The notes below the pieces were generated by a model. The model did no database searches, was not told the DNA's origin, and was given only the letters and a program-made list of their open reading frames with translations. Made by a program: the position numbers and the translations under genes. Of a DNA stretch of 64,000 nt, positions 52,693 through 63,224 are shown one piece after another. The stretch is from Gracilaria gracilis (lineage: Eukaryota; Rhodophyta; Florideophyceae; Gracilariales; Gracilariaceae): the NCBI GenBank assembly GCA_030374805.1, contig JARGSG010000018.1:248001-312000 (forward strand), read 5' to 3'. How positions within the stretch are numbered: position 1 is the first letter of the stretch; the number at the start of each line of letters is the position of its first letter.

Positions 52693-53040
52693 GTGCTTGA
52701 TACGGTGGACTATTCGTTCTTTGCTGGTGAAGGATCGGCTGGATCGGCTGGATACAGGATTCGGTCGGCGGATGGCAGCGCTCGCAGCGTTGGTTTTGCG
52801 ACTCAGAGGAAGTTGTATGACTTGATTTGGGTTCAGGTAAACAAGTATACACTCGATCTAATGGCTAAGGCGCAGAATAAGCTGATCCATGCGGAATGCC
52901 TTATTCCGTATACATTTATGAAGAATGCCATTTACAAGGCTTTGCATGAGGTGGCCAAGTGCAAGACCACCGGCGACGCCGCGTGCACCGTTCTCCACGA
53001 GATGGAGTGCCTGCACGACTACGAAGATTTCGATCGCTGA
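52693..53040 (+). CDS. Small acidic ORF of unknown function
   Basis: Open frame to 53040 with Gly/Ser/Ala repeats first (two copies of GSAG), then plausible helices: RKLYDLIWVQVNKYTLDLMA, NKLIHAECLIPY and KNAIYKALHEVAK. The end is HEMECLHDYEDFDR. The frame opens with GTG and has no ATG near its start, so an intron or a truncated 5' end is likely. Composition looks coding from 52800 on. No family recognised. Confidence 0.4.
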   Translation: MLDTVDYSFFAGEGSAGSAGYRIRSADGSARSVGFATQRKLYDLIWVQVNKYTLDLMAKAQNKLIHAECLIPYTFMKNAIYKALHEVAKCKTTGDAACTVLHEMECLHDYEDFDR

Positions 53041-53990
53041 AACTTTAAACCGTTTTTAATACAAAAACACACAATAAATCTGTTTTTTGTTTGTTGTCAA
53101 TACTTTTGGGTATTAAGTTTTGTGCTATACAGATGTGTTTTGGTCCTCGTTCAATGCTGATTCGAAACTATGATCATGTAAAACTCTTTTTGCTGCATTT
53201 CTATTTGTTTGTAGTCAAGTGATCTGATTAACTTGAACTTCAGAAACAAAGCAAAATGCACCGTGTCACGGGTTATTTTTTAAAAACATTATGATATTTT
53301 GAAAGCGTGTTTGCCGATATTTCAGAAATTCTGTCTATAAGTGACAAAGTTTGTCAGAGTACCAACAATTTTGGCGGATCACCAGAATACCGGCATTTGT
53401 TAATTTTAGACCAATTCTTGCAAACAATGGCTAGGCAGATTGAACTGGAGCTTTGGATGAGATTCCCACCTTGTAGGAATTTCAAATGTTGGATCTCCTG
53501 AATCGCTTCTCCGCGTGCTCTTCGATGAGAATAACACTCGCACATGACGTAACGTAAGGTTCTGAGATCTGATCAGCATGATCAGATCGAGAGGCGATTC
53601 TACAGGTACGACATGAAACCACGTAACCACGTTACCAGGAGATGTGCAACGGAGATATGGAAGACTGAGAAAGGCTCACAAATCCATTCATGAAGCGCAC
53701 TCATGGCGCGAAATCGACATGGGCTGACACCCCCTGCTTACGAGACGCGACGACAGCCGCCCGACCGCCACGCAAAGCGTATCTGTTGGCGCGAGATTTG
53801 GAAACCGAAACACCGCTGCCAAACGCCGCTCGAAAAGGCCAAAGCTGCGCAACCTCAAGAGCCCTTGCCGCATCCGCCTCCCCTTCCCCCTTCGCCCACC
53901 GCCGTCCTCACTCCCTCCGTCCCCCCACCCACTCGCTCTCTCCACCCCCACTGCCCGCCTTCCTCTTCCCCATCGCCCGCGCCCGCCGCC

Positions 53991-54836
53991 ATGGATCTCG
54001 GCTTCCTCCTCGACCGCTCCGGCAACGCCGTGTGGGCGTCGCACCTCGGTCCGACGCAGCAGCAACTCGTCGACTTCATCGCGCAGCGCCACGCCAGAAT
54101 CCGCTCGCTCACAATCACCACCAACGACGTCGAGTCAAGCTCCGTGCTCAACTTCTGCCGCGCCGGCGACATGCCCAAGCTCAAGCGTCTGCGACTGGAC
54201 GGCGTGCGTCTCAGCGCCATCTCCTTCTCCGCCGCGCACATGCCCGTGCTCGAGAGCTTGCAGATCTCCAACCCGATGGGCCCGCGCAACGATGAGGTCA
54301 TTTTGGACCTGGCGTTGCCGGAGTTGAAGGAGCTGCAGATTGACTACTGTCGCCTGGATGCTCGTTCCGATCTAGGGCTCAGTCTCACGCGCTGCGCAAA
54401 GCTGCAGAGCTTCTTGTCGCACAAGATGTGGTTTGCGTACGGGCCCAACTACATGGTGCTGCCGAACTGTACCTCGTTTGTGCTGATACGCTCGGAGGGA
54501 ACGGGGCAGATTGAGATTCTGTCCGCGCCCAAACTTAAGATGGTCAACCTTGCGTGTTGTTATGAAATGGGGCGCTTTCGCATCTGGGATCTCAATAAGC
54601 AAATCACGGAGAAGGACGTGAAGAGCTTGAATGGCAAGAGGAACCAGAGCCCGAGTCGTGCGCCGGAGGTGTGGAAACGCTTCATGGATTCGCTGGAACA
54701 GCGCCCACAGCTGTATCCACTGTCGTCGCTGCCGCCGTGTACCGTCTCCCATTTCAACGTGGATTTGGAGGACGATTCTATTGCGGAGGCTCAAGGCACC
54801 AGAGTTCATCTTACCAGTGAACAAGTTCTGTACTAG
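53991..54836 (+). CDS. Leucine-rich-repeat-like protein, single exon
   Basis: 281 residues. The frame is open further upstream (to 53703), but the ATG at 53991 stands in GCCGCCATGG, a perfect Kozak context. The upstream part translates to Pro-rich junk, so I start here. Irregular leucine-rich repeats run from residue 35 to 190: IRSLTITTNDV, MPKLKRLRLDGVRL, MPVLESLQIS, LPELKELQIDYCRL, LPNCTSFVLIRSE and APKLKMVNLACCYE. The C-terminal 80 residues are charged without repeats. The fold suggests protein binding. No F-box or signal peptide was seen. GC-rich third positions set it apart from neighbouring sequence and support a real host gene. Confidence 0.75.
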   Translation: MDLGFLLDRSGNAVWASHLGPTQQQLVDFIAQRHARIRSLTITTNDVESSSVLNFCRAGDMPKLKRLRLDGVRLSAISFSAAHMPVLESLQISNPMGPRNDEVILDLALPELKELQIDYCRLDARSDLGLSLTRCAKLQSFLSHKMWFAYGPNYMVLPNCTSFVLIRSEGTGQIEILSAPKLKMVNLACCYEMGRFRIWDLNKQITEKDVKSLNGKRNQSPSRAPEVWKRFMDSLEQRPQLYPLSSLPPCTVSHFNVDLEDDSIAEAQGTRVHLTSEQVLY

Positions 54837-55500
54837 GGCTAAACTGCATGTGCAGCTCTCAGTCCAGCACTTGCTACTGAAATGAAAAGCCGTCCCCATG
54901 TAAACCCCTTGAATTAATGTTCATTCTTGTGCGATAGGGATAGTAACCGTCATGATTCTGTTCAATTTGTAGCGGGAACACTCATCTTGAGAAGCTTGAT
55001 GCTGAACTCCGAGCCCAGCGGAGTATTGCTCGTCAATCCATTGAAACAGCAAACATTCACATGCACAGATTTGTCCGTGGCCATCACGAGTGAACCACAA
55101 GGGCATGTGCGAGCATGGTCAGTGCGATTTTAATTGGAGCGAATGATAGAGTTCATTGAATCAACAGTTTATTGCAAATGGAACAAGGTTGTGTTGCACG
55201 ATCACAGGCGATCCTGCACCGAATGGGAGGGACCTCATCATCATCTGTACAAGTACATGAGGGAAAACTTTTCTGACAAAGTTTCTACTTTTATGACAGA
55301 AACCGAACGTATCCATCCATGAGATCCTCCTAATAAATTACCGGCTCAAAGCCATTCTCGTGAACAGTGTTGAACTGCATTCGGTTTCATCGGTCACCAG
55401 CTGAGCAAAGTTGAGACAGACTTCATGTCACTGCTAATCGAGGAATAGAAGTTTGTATAAAATTCTGTGATTGATGTTTATTATGTTCCCAAAGATACTG

Positions 55501-55633
55501 GGCGTCTCCTGAAAACGCAAAACATATTTCGCGTTCACGCAAAAAGTTGCGCTAACGGTGGTGCCAACTTGGCACTGCCCAAGCAACATTTTCCGTTTGC
55601 GATTTGTGAGTTACGGAATTTTCAGGAGACGCC
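55501..55633. mobile_element. MITE, 133 bp, 15-bp perfect TIRs
   Basis: GGCGTCTCCTGAAAA at the left end is exactly inverted at the right end, and CTG is repeated on both sides (55498-55500, 55634-55636). The interior has further inverted words (GCGTTCACGC, AAGTTGCGC). No ORF. It shares CTCCTGAAAAC with the element at 38367. Confidence 0.75.
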
Positions 55634-55636
55634 CTG

Positions 55637-55910
55637 TGGGGTCCGACTGGGGGTCGACCCGGACAAATATTATTTTCGAACTCCCTGTGTTGATACGGAT
55701 ATTAGACGGTTACGGACAAATAAAACCTGAATAACTTCAAAAACAATCGGTAACGCCGAGAAAAAAAATGTCGTACCGACAATTACAAATGGGCAATATT
55801 TGTTTTCAATAATCTTCAAACAAATATGAGTGGCAGCAAAAGCTTTGCGAACAGAAACGGTTATTTGTTTCTACGAGTAAAACAAAATAAAGCAAAATAA
55901 TTCTTAACGG
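55637..55910 (+). pseudogene. Decayed copy of the 99-residue ORF family
   Basis: Nucleotide match to 13544-13740 in the opposite orientation, from GGTCGACCCGGACAAATATT through AATATGAGTGGCAGCAAAAG to GGATTGCTAAACAAACAG. GVDPDKYY is kept, but the frame is then lost through an insertion near 55690-55740 and further changes. The MITE at 55501 ends exactly beside it. Confidence 0.65.
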
Positions 55911-56707
55911 ATTGCTAAACAAACAGTTTGAAAAAAAAGGAAGAGCCAAAAGAAACAAATTGGATTTTTTCGGATGATAAAAACAACAATTAGATACTAC
56001 TTCTTTGTAATAGTTTCACCACATTTTATCCCGCTCTTCCTGTTAGCATTAAAATAGATAATGAAACCTTGCTTAAAGTGCTTCAAAAGCGTGTTCTTGA
56101 CGTTTGATTTATTGTTATGTACTGCACACGACACAAAAAGTTGCGTTTGTTTCTGTGAAAATTCTACTTGTAGCTGTCAACAGACAATTACAATCGGAGT
56201 TTTGACGACAAAAACACGGAGTCATTCGGACTTCAAATCTCTTCGCAAGCACAGCAATCAAACCGCATCGGATAGAATCGGTCCGACTTTTTTTTATCTG
56301 ATCTAAAACAAAAGGCGTATCACTGAGTTCAGATATGGTGGTCTACTTTTTGAGTCGCAACAGCGGAATTAACAGGCATGTGGGTAGGATACTATGACAC
56401 GTGGGTGCGTTATACAACAAATGAGCTGCATTTGCTAAGAACGACCCCATTCTTTTAATTGTGAAATATTGTGTTACTAGAATGGAACTGTTGTAAGGGA
56501 GAACGAAAACACCAGGAGAGCAAGTTTTCGTCTTGGCCCAGGCCAGCTCTTTCAAAAACAGCTTTGCCACCTTTGAACAAGTAAAATATCTCTGTTCTTT
56601 GTTCCGGCTTTCACAGTGCATTGGCGTCACTAACCGTGAGCCGCTTTGGATATTCGGCTAAGTGGTAATCGCATTCGTGCGTGTCGTTTGAGCAACCTTG
56701 TAAAGGT
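55911..56707. other. Gap without recognisable gene
   Basis: AT-rich sequence with short ORFs of no coding character on both strands. Confidence 0.5.
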
Positions 56708-56711
56708 TTAA

Positions 56712-58220
56712 CCCTTGTCAGGGAGACCTGAATAGGGGGTAACTGTCATTTTCTCTGAAGGCGTAGCTACGCGTAGATTTTACCGCAACAATTGGAACAA
56801 AGTGCAACTTGAACGTTATCCTTTCTTCCTCATTTCCCCTGAGAGAGAGATGAAATGAAGAAGTAATGTACGCGATATGCGCGAAAGAGAGAGTGCTACC
56901 AAAGCACCTAAAATGGGCGATGGAAGAGGTAGATTTTTTGGAATAGCCCCTATTCCAAATGGAATAGCCTCTTCCAGGTGCATTGTAACGAGCGCACATA
57001 CATTGCTGTATATCAAAAACAGTACCAAAATGAACACATATCTACTATGCACACTCATATGCCATATCTGTTAGACCAAGAAACTATGTCGAAGTCGCAG
57101 AAAAGCTTTCTGGAAATTATGGATTGCTTGAACACCAAAAGTTCAAGGTCGGAGTATGGATCTCGCTGGCGTTGAGATCCTGGATATCAGAAAGGTAAGC
57201 TCCCTTTCTGTGGTGACAGAAATGCACTTTTTTCTCAACAATGACGGCTTCATTTCTCATTAGAAACATGAGCTACTGAAAGATAAAAACGTTTTGATGT
57301 ATATATAACAACGCAAATGGCGTTCAGTATGGCTCCTGAATTATATTGGCTAAGCGGAAAAAGAAAGGGTTTAGCTGGTTGTTGCTGTCTCAAACAGTAG
57401 TGAGGTAGTCTTTAGGGCTCGATGGGCGCTATAACCAAAATTATACAATAAACTGTCTACACCTACCATGACTATTCTATCCTACGTCGTGTTCTAAAAT
57501 TACACATGACGCAGCCCACCAGGGGGCTGCTCGTACGGCTACAAATGCAGACCTGCCAATGGGCCGCCACTGCCGGCTTCAAACTTTTTCGTAGAACAGT
57601 TCAGCAAGGTATCAAAAAGATATGTGGAATAGGTTAATTCCGCCTTTCCTCGAGTCTCTACGGCTCTGCTGTGGGTGTCCAAGTTCGCCTTCCAGTCCGG
57701 CCTTCCGCAACTATTGGCTCTGTACACTGCAAAGAACGCGCATGATGGAATTTTGTTGATAATAAAGTGCTACACTGCCGATACAGAAATGGAAAGCCCC
57801 GCCAAAAGAACTTGGAGAGAGTCTGGTACTTTTTAATTCTAGAAACGGCCTTCTGAAGCATCGGAAAGAGCTATTCTTGCTACCTTGGAAGAGCTTTTCC
57901 AGTTCGAAGAGCTCTTTCTGGTCCATTTTTTTAAAACGTTTTAAGCAGGAATGGGGCTCTCTATGCTCATCGACAAGGGCGAAGTATGATTCTAACTGCT
58001 ACCAAAAGTTCTTCAGGATGTAACAGCTGCTAAATGTGCCAGGAAGAGCTAATCTATGTACCGGGAAGATCAATTCTAGGTACCGGGAACAGCTATTCCA
58101 TTTTCTGGAATAGCTATTCCAGTTACTGGAAGAGCTATTCCAGCTGGAAAAGCTCTTCCCGCTCCATTTTTCCAAAAAATTAAGAGCGGGAAGAGGCCTC
58201 TTCCTGCTCCTCGACAAGGG
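56712..58220. mobile_element. TTAA-flanked, piggyBac-like non-autonomous element
   Basis: The left end TTAA-CCCTTGTC (56708-56719) is mirrored by GACAAGGG-TTAA at 58213-58224. TTAA duplication and CCC/GGG termini are the signature of piggyBac elements. The interior has no transposase frame. Subterminal regions are rich in GGAATAG/GGAAGAG palindromes: 56938-56975, and 58070-58200 with several GGAAGAGCTATTCC-type units. It may be two fragments rather than one element, because the interior is long for a MITE. Confidence 0.5.
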
Positions 58221-58224
58221 TTAA

Positions 58225-60063
58225 CCGACAGCTTTGCAATACTTTCGATAACTCTGTTTTCTCCGCAATTGATGCTTGTTTTATCTCAGCTTCGTCTCAC
58301 TGCCTCTCTATTCGATTTCTTGTAGAATTTCCATGATACTGCGCAACGGAGGACAGCGTGGAGCAATTTTTCCGGAGAGCGTTTCTTGCGTCGGTACAGA
58401 ATTGACATTATCATAACACTCCACAGAGATGCAATTACCACCGTTCACATCCCACAAGGAGCTCTTGTCAGCCTGATTCTCTTTCACAGCCTTGCTTTTC
58501 CTGCGCTGGTTGTTACTCTTCATGCACTTTCTCGAAGTAGTCATTGTTGTAAACACTTTAAGTTCATAACCTTGACTTTACGTTGCTGGTTACTTAAGAG
58601 GATGACTTGCGCTTTTTTGGGCCTTTTTTTTGGAAGGCCCTGACTACTATTTAACAAATTCTAAATGCTGTTTCTGAAAGAACGAAAGTACTGTTCCTTG
58701 AGCTCCTGAAAGTTTTATGAAATATTTTGTACTAAGAAAAAGTTATAGGGGATTCATTTCTTCGCTTTATTAATCACAATATATAATTAATTATGAAAGA
58801 GGCGCTAAAGAATGATAGAAACACAAATATTTACACGTCTTTTACAGGGCCTTACTGAAGATTTTGTGGACGTCATTTTTGTGGCCACGTTGGCTAAACG
58901 ACGCGGGTGTTGACAACCCAGAACAAGACTAGAATGCCAGGGGGTACCAGCCTATGAAGGCAATGAGTAACAGCGTAAGCCGCTGAATAGCCCAAACTAT
59001 GAGTATTGAGATGGCACACGGTGGTGCCAGTGATACTTATAACGAACAAAGCGAAATATTCGCGCCCTGTCGGTAAATACCTACGAACGGCTGAAGTCCC
59101 CAACAAACTTCAGAAGGAGACTCGAACGATACGGTAAAAGCTCTACGTCAAACTCCAGGCGCGAACTTAGTAGGCTTACAATTAATCTGGAGACCAATTA
59201 TAGACGAACGAAGGGGGAGCCAGTTCGCAGATGCAAGTGACAAGTGGTGAAAGTGGAAGGGAAAGGCCGGACCACTCCGCGGCCAAGCAGAATGAAAGAA
59301 AAAAAGGGGGAAACAAATCAATGGAACGAGGGAAACAAGCAATGATTGCGTTTCTGAAAGAAGGGGGGGGTTTGTTGAGCCTGTGTTGGTGGTGGTGGTG
59401 GTGGTGGTGGTCGAAGATGGGAATCTGAAGTTGGGCGTGGCTTATATAGACGATGGAGACCTTCGAATCCAGCTGAATATCGACGGTACAATTTTGTGTA
59501 AACCATGAGTAACAAGATGTAACCCAGATGCAGTTTTCATGCATGATTGTGTAACCAGTGTAGCCTTACTAGTTGCTCGCAGCCACATAATAGTTTCTTC
59601 GGGTAACAGACAACTTGTCGCAAAGATAATGCTTTGTTGGCACAATTTCCAAGTCCGCGAGAGTTCATAATCACTTCAATCTGAAACCTGATTCGGGAAG
59701 ATCATCCGTTACGTACACGATACAGCAAGTTTCAAGGGAATCTATCGAGCAGTTTTCGCTGCCGAAAATAGCATTAGTGGGTGCGGGAATTTGAAGGGGT
59801 TATATCCATGAACATCGCCATTTCACCTCTTCTCCGTGTATTTCCTTGTTGTCCGGGTTCATTCCACATCATACGACTGATTACACAAACTTTGCACTGA
59901 TAGTGCACGATTTGTGCATGAAGTGTACTCGTAAGAACATTCCCTCCGTCCTTGGATATATCCTTAGAGTAGAGTTAGTTGGTGGTTAGGTCATTCTCAG
60001 GAGGCGTCTAGGTGATATTCGTAGTGTGGGGAGGGTGCCGGGGCTTCTCTTTGCATTGAGTGC
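58225..60063. other. Gap without supported gene; (GGT)n microsatellite inside
   Basis: No convincing ORF. A GGT repeat of about eight units lies at 59388-59410 next to a run of eight G. From 58908 the plus strand reads TGTTGACAACCC, which resembles an LTR start, but I found no partner. Confidence 0.45.
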
Positions 60064-60639
60064 ATGCTGCGTTGGAAGTCCACGGATGTACTTCGTGTTG
60101 GCGTTCACACGGTGACGCTTCGGTTGCACGTGTATTTCAGGGGTAGCGGGGAGAAGTGGTATGCGGTCGACTTCTTCGTTGCCAACACCATGGCACGTTT
60201 CCATCCTGGTGCTCCGCGTCCCGTCGTCATTTCGCCTGACAGCCCTCATGGACTGCCATTGCCGTTACTGCCGCCGCCGCCCCCGTCGCCGCCTCCGCTA
60301 CTGTCGCCGCCGCCCGCAAACTCCCCGCACTTCTCGCCGCCGCCGGTACCCCGAGCCGCCTCGTCGTCTGGTGGGGACTCCGTTCGCTTCGTGCGATATG
60401 TCCCTGCCGTGCACAGTCCGAGGCGTGGAAGTCCGCCGCCTCGAGATGCGGCCAGGCGGATTAGTCGCCGTCGTCGCATATGTGGTGGAAGTGCCGCTGG
60501 GCGCCCTTCCAGCTCCTACCTTCGCGGATGGCACGACGCCATCCGCGTAGTCGAAGAGGAGCTGCCTCGCGGGGCTGTGGCCATCCTGGCCCGACTGCTC
60601 CACGAGTTGCGGGAAGTGCACGAGCGATATGGGATATAG
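60064..60639 (+). CDS. Proline-rich ORF, doubtful
   Basis: 191-codon frame with a strong Pro block (LPPPPPSPPPLLSPPPANSP) in a GC-rich island. The second half competes with another frame (60161-60550) that reads more like protein between 60385 and 60550: CDMSLPCTVRGVEVRRLEM and VAVVAYVVEVPLGALP. The first frame again looks better at the end (DAIRVVEEELPRGAVAILAR). A real gene with sequencing errors or frameshifts is possible. No family recognised. Confidence 0.3.
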   Translation: MLRWKSTDVLRVGVHTVTLRLHVYFRGSGEKWYAVDFFVANTMARFHPGAPRPVVISPDSPHGLPLPLLPPPPPSPPPLLSPPPANSPHFSPPPVPRAASSSGGDSVRFVRYVPAVHSPRRGSPPPRDAARRISRRRRICGGSAAGRPSSSYLRGWHDAIRVVEEELPRGAVAILARLLHELREVHERYGI

Positions 60640-61662
60640 AATATAAAATATAATGCATATTTGCTACTGTATGCAATAATAAATATACTCTGCTTTCTGC
60701 TTATCGCTCTTCCTCCTCGCCCTTCTTCCTCATTTTCACACTTTCACAGATTTATTCTTCATTTCTCACATGATACAAATCTTGTGACAAAAACGGTTTG
60801 AAACATCCTCAGACTACTAAAACTATCACTATCAGTATACTGTATAAAATACTAAAATTTTCTATTTCGTTTTAGATACTCCCATATGAGCGTCCCTTCT
60901 ATAGTGTTATGAACTCAAATATATTAAAAATAACTAAACCAACATTTAGTTGGAGTTGCTCACGCCAGTCGCGAAATACACGAATGCCTAATCCCTTTCC
61001 TTCGATAACTTTTTTGTAAAAATTGCTTCAAGCATGTCTCTTGTTAGGCGCTATACCCGACTCTGTGCAACGAAGACGACACAGCCGTAAAACTTGCCAT
61101 TCATGCTTGACGCCTGTGGTGTCTGAACAAGCCAAAGCCCTTTGCATATGTCGGGGTCCGGTTTCCGGTTTCGGAAGTATCTTATGTTCCATTATGTGGG
61201 ACTTGTTCGTTTCTTTATGGTACCATCTCCAAATAGAGTGTTGATGTTGATACAAAGTTATGTATCACTTTCACCGAAACACAACTCCTTGGGACCAATA
61301 GATATGTTCGACTATTCTTCTCACAATTGAAACGACATTCATCATAGCATGCATGAGAAACGCAATTCCGAAGCGGCGAGCTCAAAAGTATTTGAAGGCG
61401 TGTTTTTTTGCACCTGATTTCCCCATGGCGGCGGCATATGGACACACCGGAATGCTGGCGTTTATTGAATCATCGCGTTTAAGGATACCAGCCAAATCGG
61501 ACTCTGTTTATCTCGAGAGAGATTGATGGAAATCAGAAGGGCATTGTGGTCACCTGATTGCGGGCTCGATACTGGGTCCATCCAAGAATTCCTAAATTCC
61601 TAGACTAGTACGCTTTGCTCGAATAGAAAGATTACAAGTAGACTTTCTTGTTGCCAGGAAAT
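60640..61662. other. Gap without recognisable gene
   Basis: AT-rich, with short ORFs of no coding character. Nothing further seen. Confidence 0.5.
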
Positions 61663-61703
61663 AGGATTCTGGTCGGGGTAAGCAAGACCCCGACCAGAAT
61701 CCT
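61663..61703. repeat. Perfect 17-bp hairpin
   Basis: AGGATTCTGGTCGGGGT and its exact inverse ACCCCGACCAGAATCCT are separated by 7 bases, 130 bp before the Harbinger transposase ATG. It may be a subterminal structure of that element or an unrelated small palindrome. Confidence 0.85.
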
Positions 61704-61832
61704 AAACGTCTTGCTCTTGAAAGTTTCATGTAACCCGCGAGTACATTGACCCGCTCATAACATGTTTACTAAAGACCACAATTTGCCCTACACTCCACCA
61801 TCATCCAACACCATTTCAACGACCCACTCTCT

Positions 61833-63041
61833 ATGTTTCAACCACCAAACATAAGCAAATTGTTCCTTTTTCTCTACACGGCCTTTCTTTTCCAGCTATA
61901 CGCTTTTGTACTCATTCAAAGACATCGCAACTATCGAATTGTCAGAAAAAAGCAGAGATATGCGCAAAGCAACAAATATCGCCGTAAAGGCTTACTTCAT
62001 CCACGATTCGGCACAACTCCATGGCGGCAATTGTTACGTTGCGGCACTGATGCAGACTTTCTTGTGTCAACAAGTTTCCCGCGTTCACTATTTCTGCGTG
62101 ATCTCATTCCTTGGTTTTCCAAAGCACGAGCAAGCCACAATTATGGCTCTCCATTTCGACGAACACTGACAAACCGAGGAAGACACCCTCTATTAGAAAC
62201 AGAAGATCTACTAGGCCTCGTGTTGTGGTATCTGAAAAGCGGAGATGTTGAATACGCACTCTGTCCAATATTTGGTGTCACTCCCTCCTCTGTGTCGCAA
62301 TGGTTGGATTACGGAATGGAAGTTATGCATTCTGTAGTCCTCGACAAATCCTACCCATGCTTCCGAATCCAGTGGCCAACCGAGCCTGAAATGCGAGCTT
62401 CAACTGAACTTCTGCACAAAAATCGGTTGCACGGGTACGCGCTGCGCGGTGTGTTTGGTATCAGTGATGGAGCTAGGCTTCCTGTACCTGATTTCGATGA
62501 TCCTGACACACAAAATGCGTTCTACAATGCTATGTCCCAAGATGTTGAGGCCACAAGTCTCCTCGTGTGGAATTTCAAGGGTGAAATAATCCATGCAGCG
62601 TTGAACTTTTCAGGTAGTTGGCACGACAGCAAACTAGCTTACCAATCGGGACTATATTGGCCGTCGTTAGCGCTTGATTTCAACACGCCTCCGGGATATG
62701 CCATATTAGGTGACAGTGCGTTCGTGAATGACACGCGGACTGGAAAGGTGGTGAGAGCACGAAAAGCCAATGAACACAGGGGTATGCCAATATCGGATGG
62801 CTGCGTCGCCATTGAACTTATGCTTCAACGTATATATCCAAGCGAACGTCAGAGTGCTGAATGGGGTGTGCGAGGTTTGAAGGCACCGTTTCGAAGATTA
62901 ACCAGAACGCTTCCTGCGGATCATTACAAGCGTGGCAGGTTGCTTAGCATTGCGGCTCACTTGGTCAATTACAGAACTCGAGTTGCGGGCCTGAACCAAA
63001 TAGCGTCTGTATACAGTCACTCTTCTAGGATCATTCTTTAA
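61833..63041 (+). CDS. PIF/Harbinger transposase (HARBI1-like), intact
   Basis: 402 residues from an ATG. A hydrophobic and then basic N-terminus precedes NKYRRKGLLHPRFGTTPWRQ. A helix-turn-helix-like middle follows (LLETEDLLGLVLWYLK, then FGVTPSSVSQWLDYGMEVM). The catalytic core has Asp in GISDGARLP, the signature FSGSWHDSKLA, Asp in AILGDSAFVND and Glu in SERQSAEWGVRGLKAPF, so D-D-E is complete. The end is a helical NYRTRVAGLNQIASVY. It is the intact sister of the pseudogene at 10853-12053. No Myb/SANT gene lies next to it in this window, so it would depend on a partner elsewhere. Confidence 0.92.
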   Translation: MFQPPNISKLFLFLYTAFLFQLYAFVLIQRHRNYRIVRKKQRYAQSNKYRRKGLLHPRFGTTPWRQLLRCGTDADFLVSTSFPRSLFLRDLIPWFSKARASHNYGSPFRRTLTNRGRHPLLETEDLLGLVLWYLKSGDVEYALCPIFGVTPSSVSQWLDYGMEVMHSVVLDKSYPCFRIQWPTEPEMRASTELLHKNRLHGYALRGVFGISDGARLPVPDFDDPDTQNAFYNAMSQDVEATSLLVWNFKGEIIHAALNFSGSWHDSKLAYQSGLYWPSLALDFNTPPGYAILGDSAFVNDTRTGKVVRARKANEHRGMPISDGCVAIELMLQRIYPSERQSAEWGVRGLKAPFRRLTRTLPADHYKRGRLLSIAAHLVNYRTRVAGLNQIASVYSHSSRIIL

Positions 63042-63224
63042 CAGCATTCACATTACACATTTCATATCCCATAAATGCATTCAACACCAAACTGACAAAC
63101 CCAGAATGGATCACGTCCGCAGCCTTGTCCTATAGACCGTGGCTTCAAGCACAGATTCTTCCTAGTCCTGGCAAAGATAGTGCCACGGTCACACTTAGAC
63201 CCACCCTTTCTTCAAACAGGTTTA

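Noticed and set aside
53703-53990. N-terminal extension of the leucine-rich-repeat gene
   Set aside because: Translates to Arg/Pro-rich low complexity, and the internal ATG has a perfect GCCGCCATGG context.
58908-59200. LTR-like start TGTTGACAACCC
   Set aside because: No matching end, primer site or coding region found nearby.
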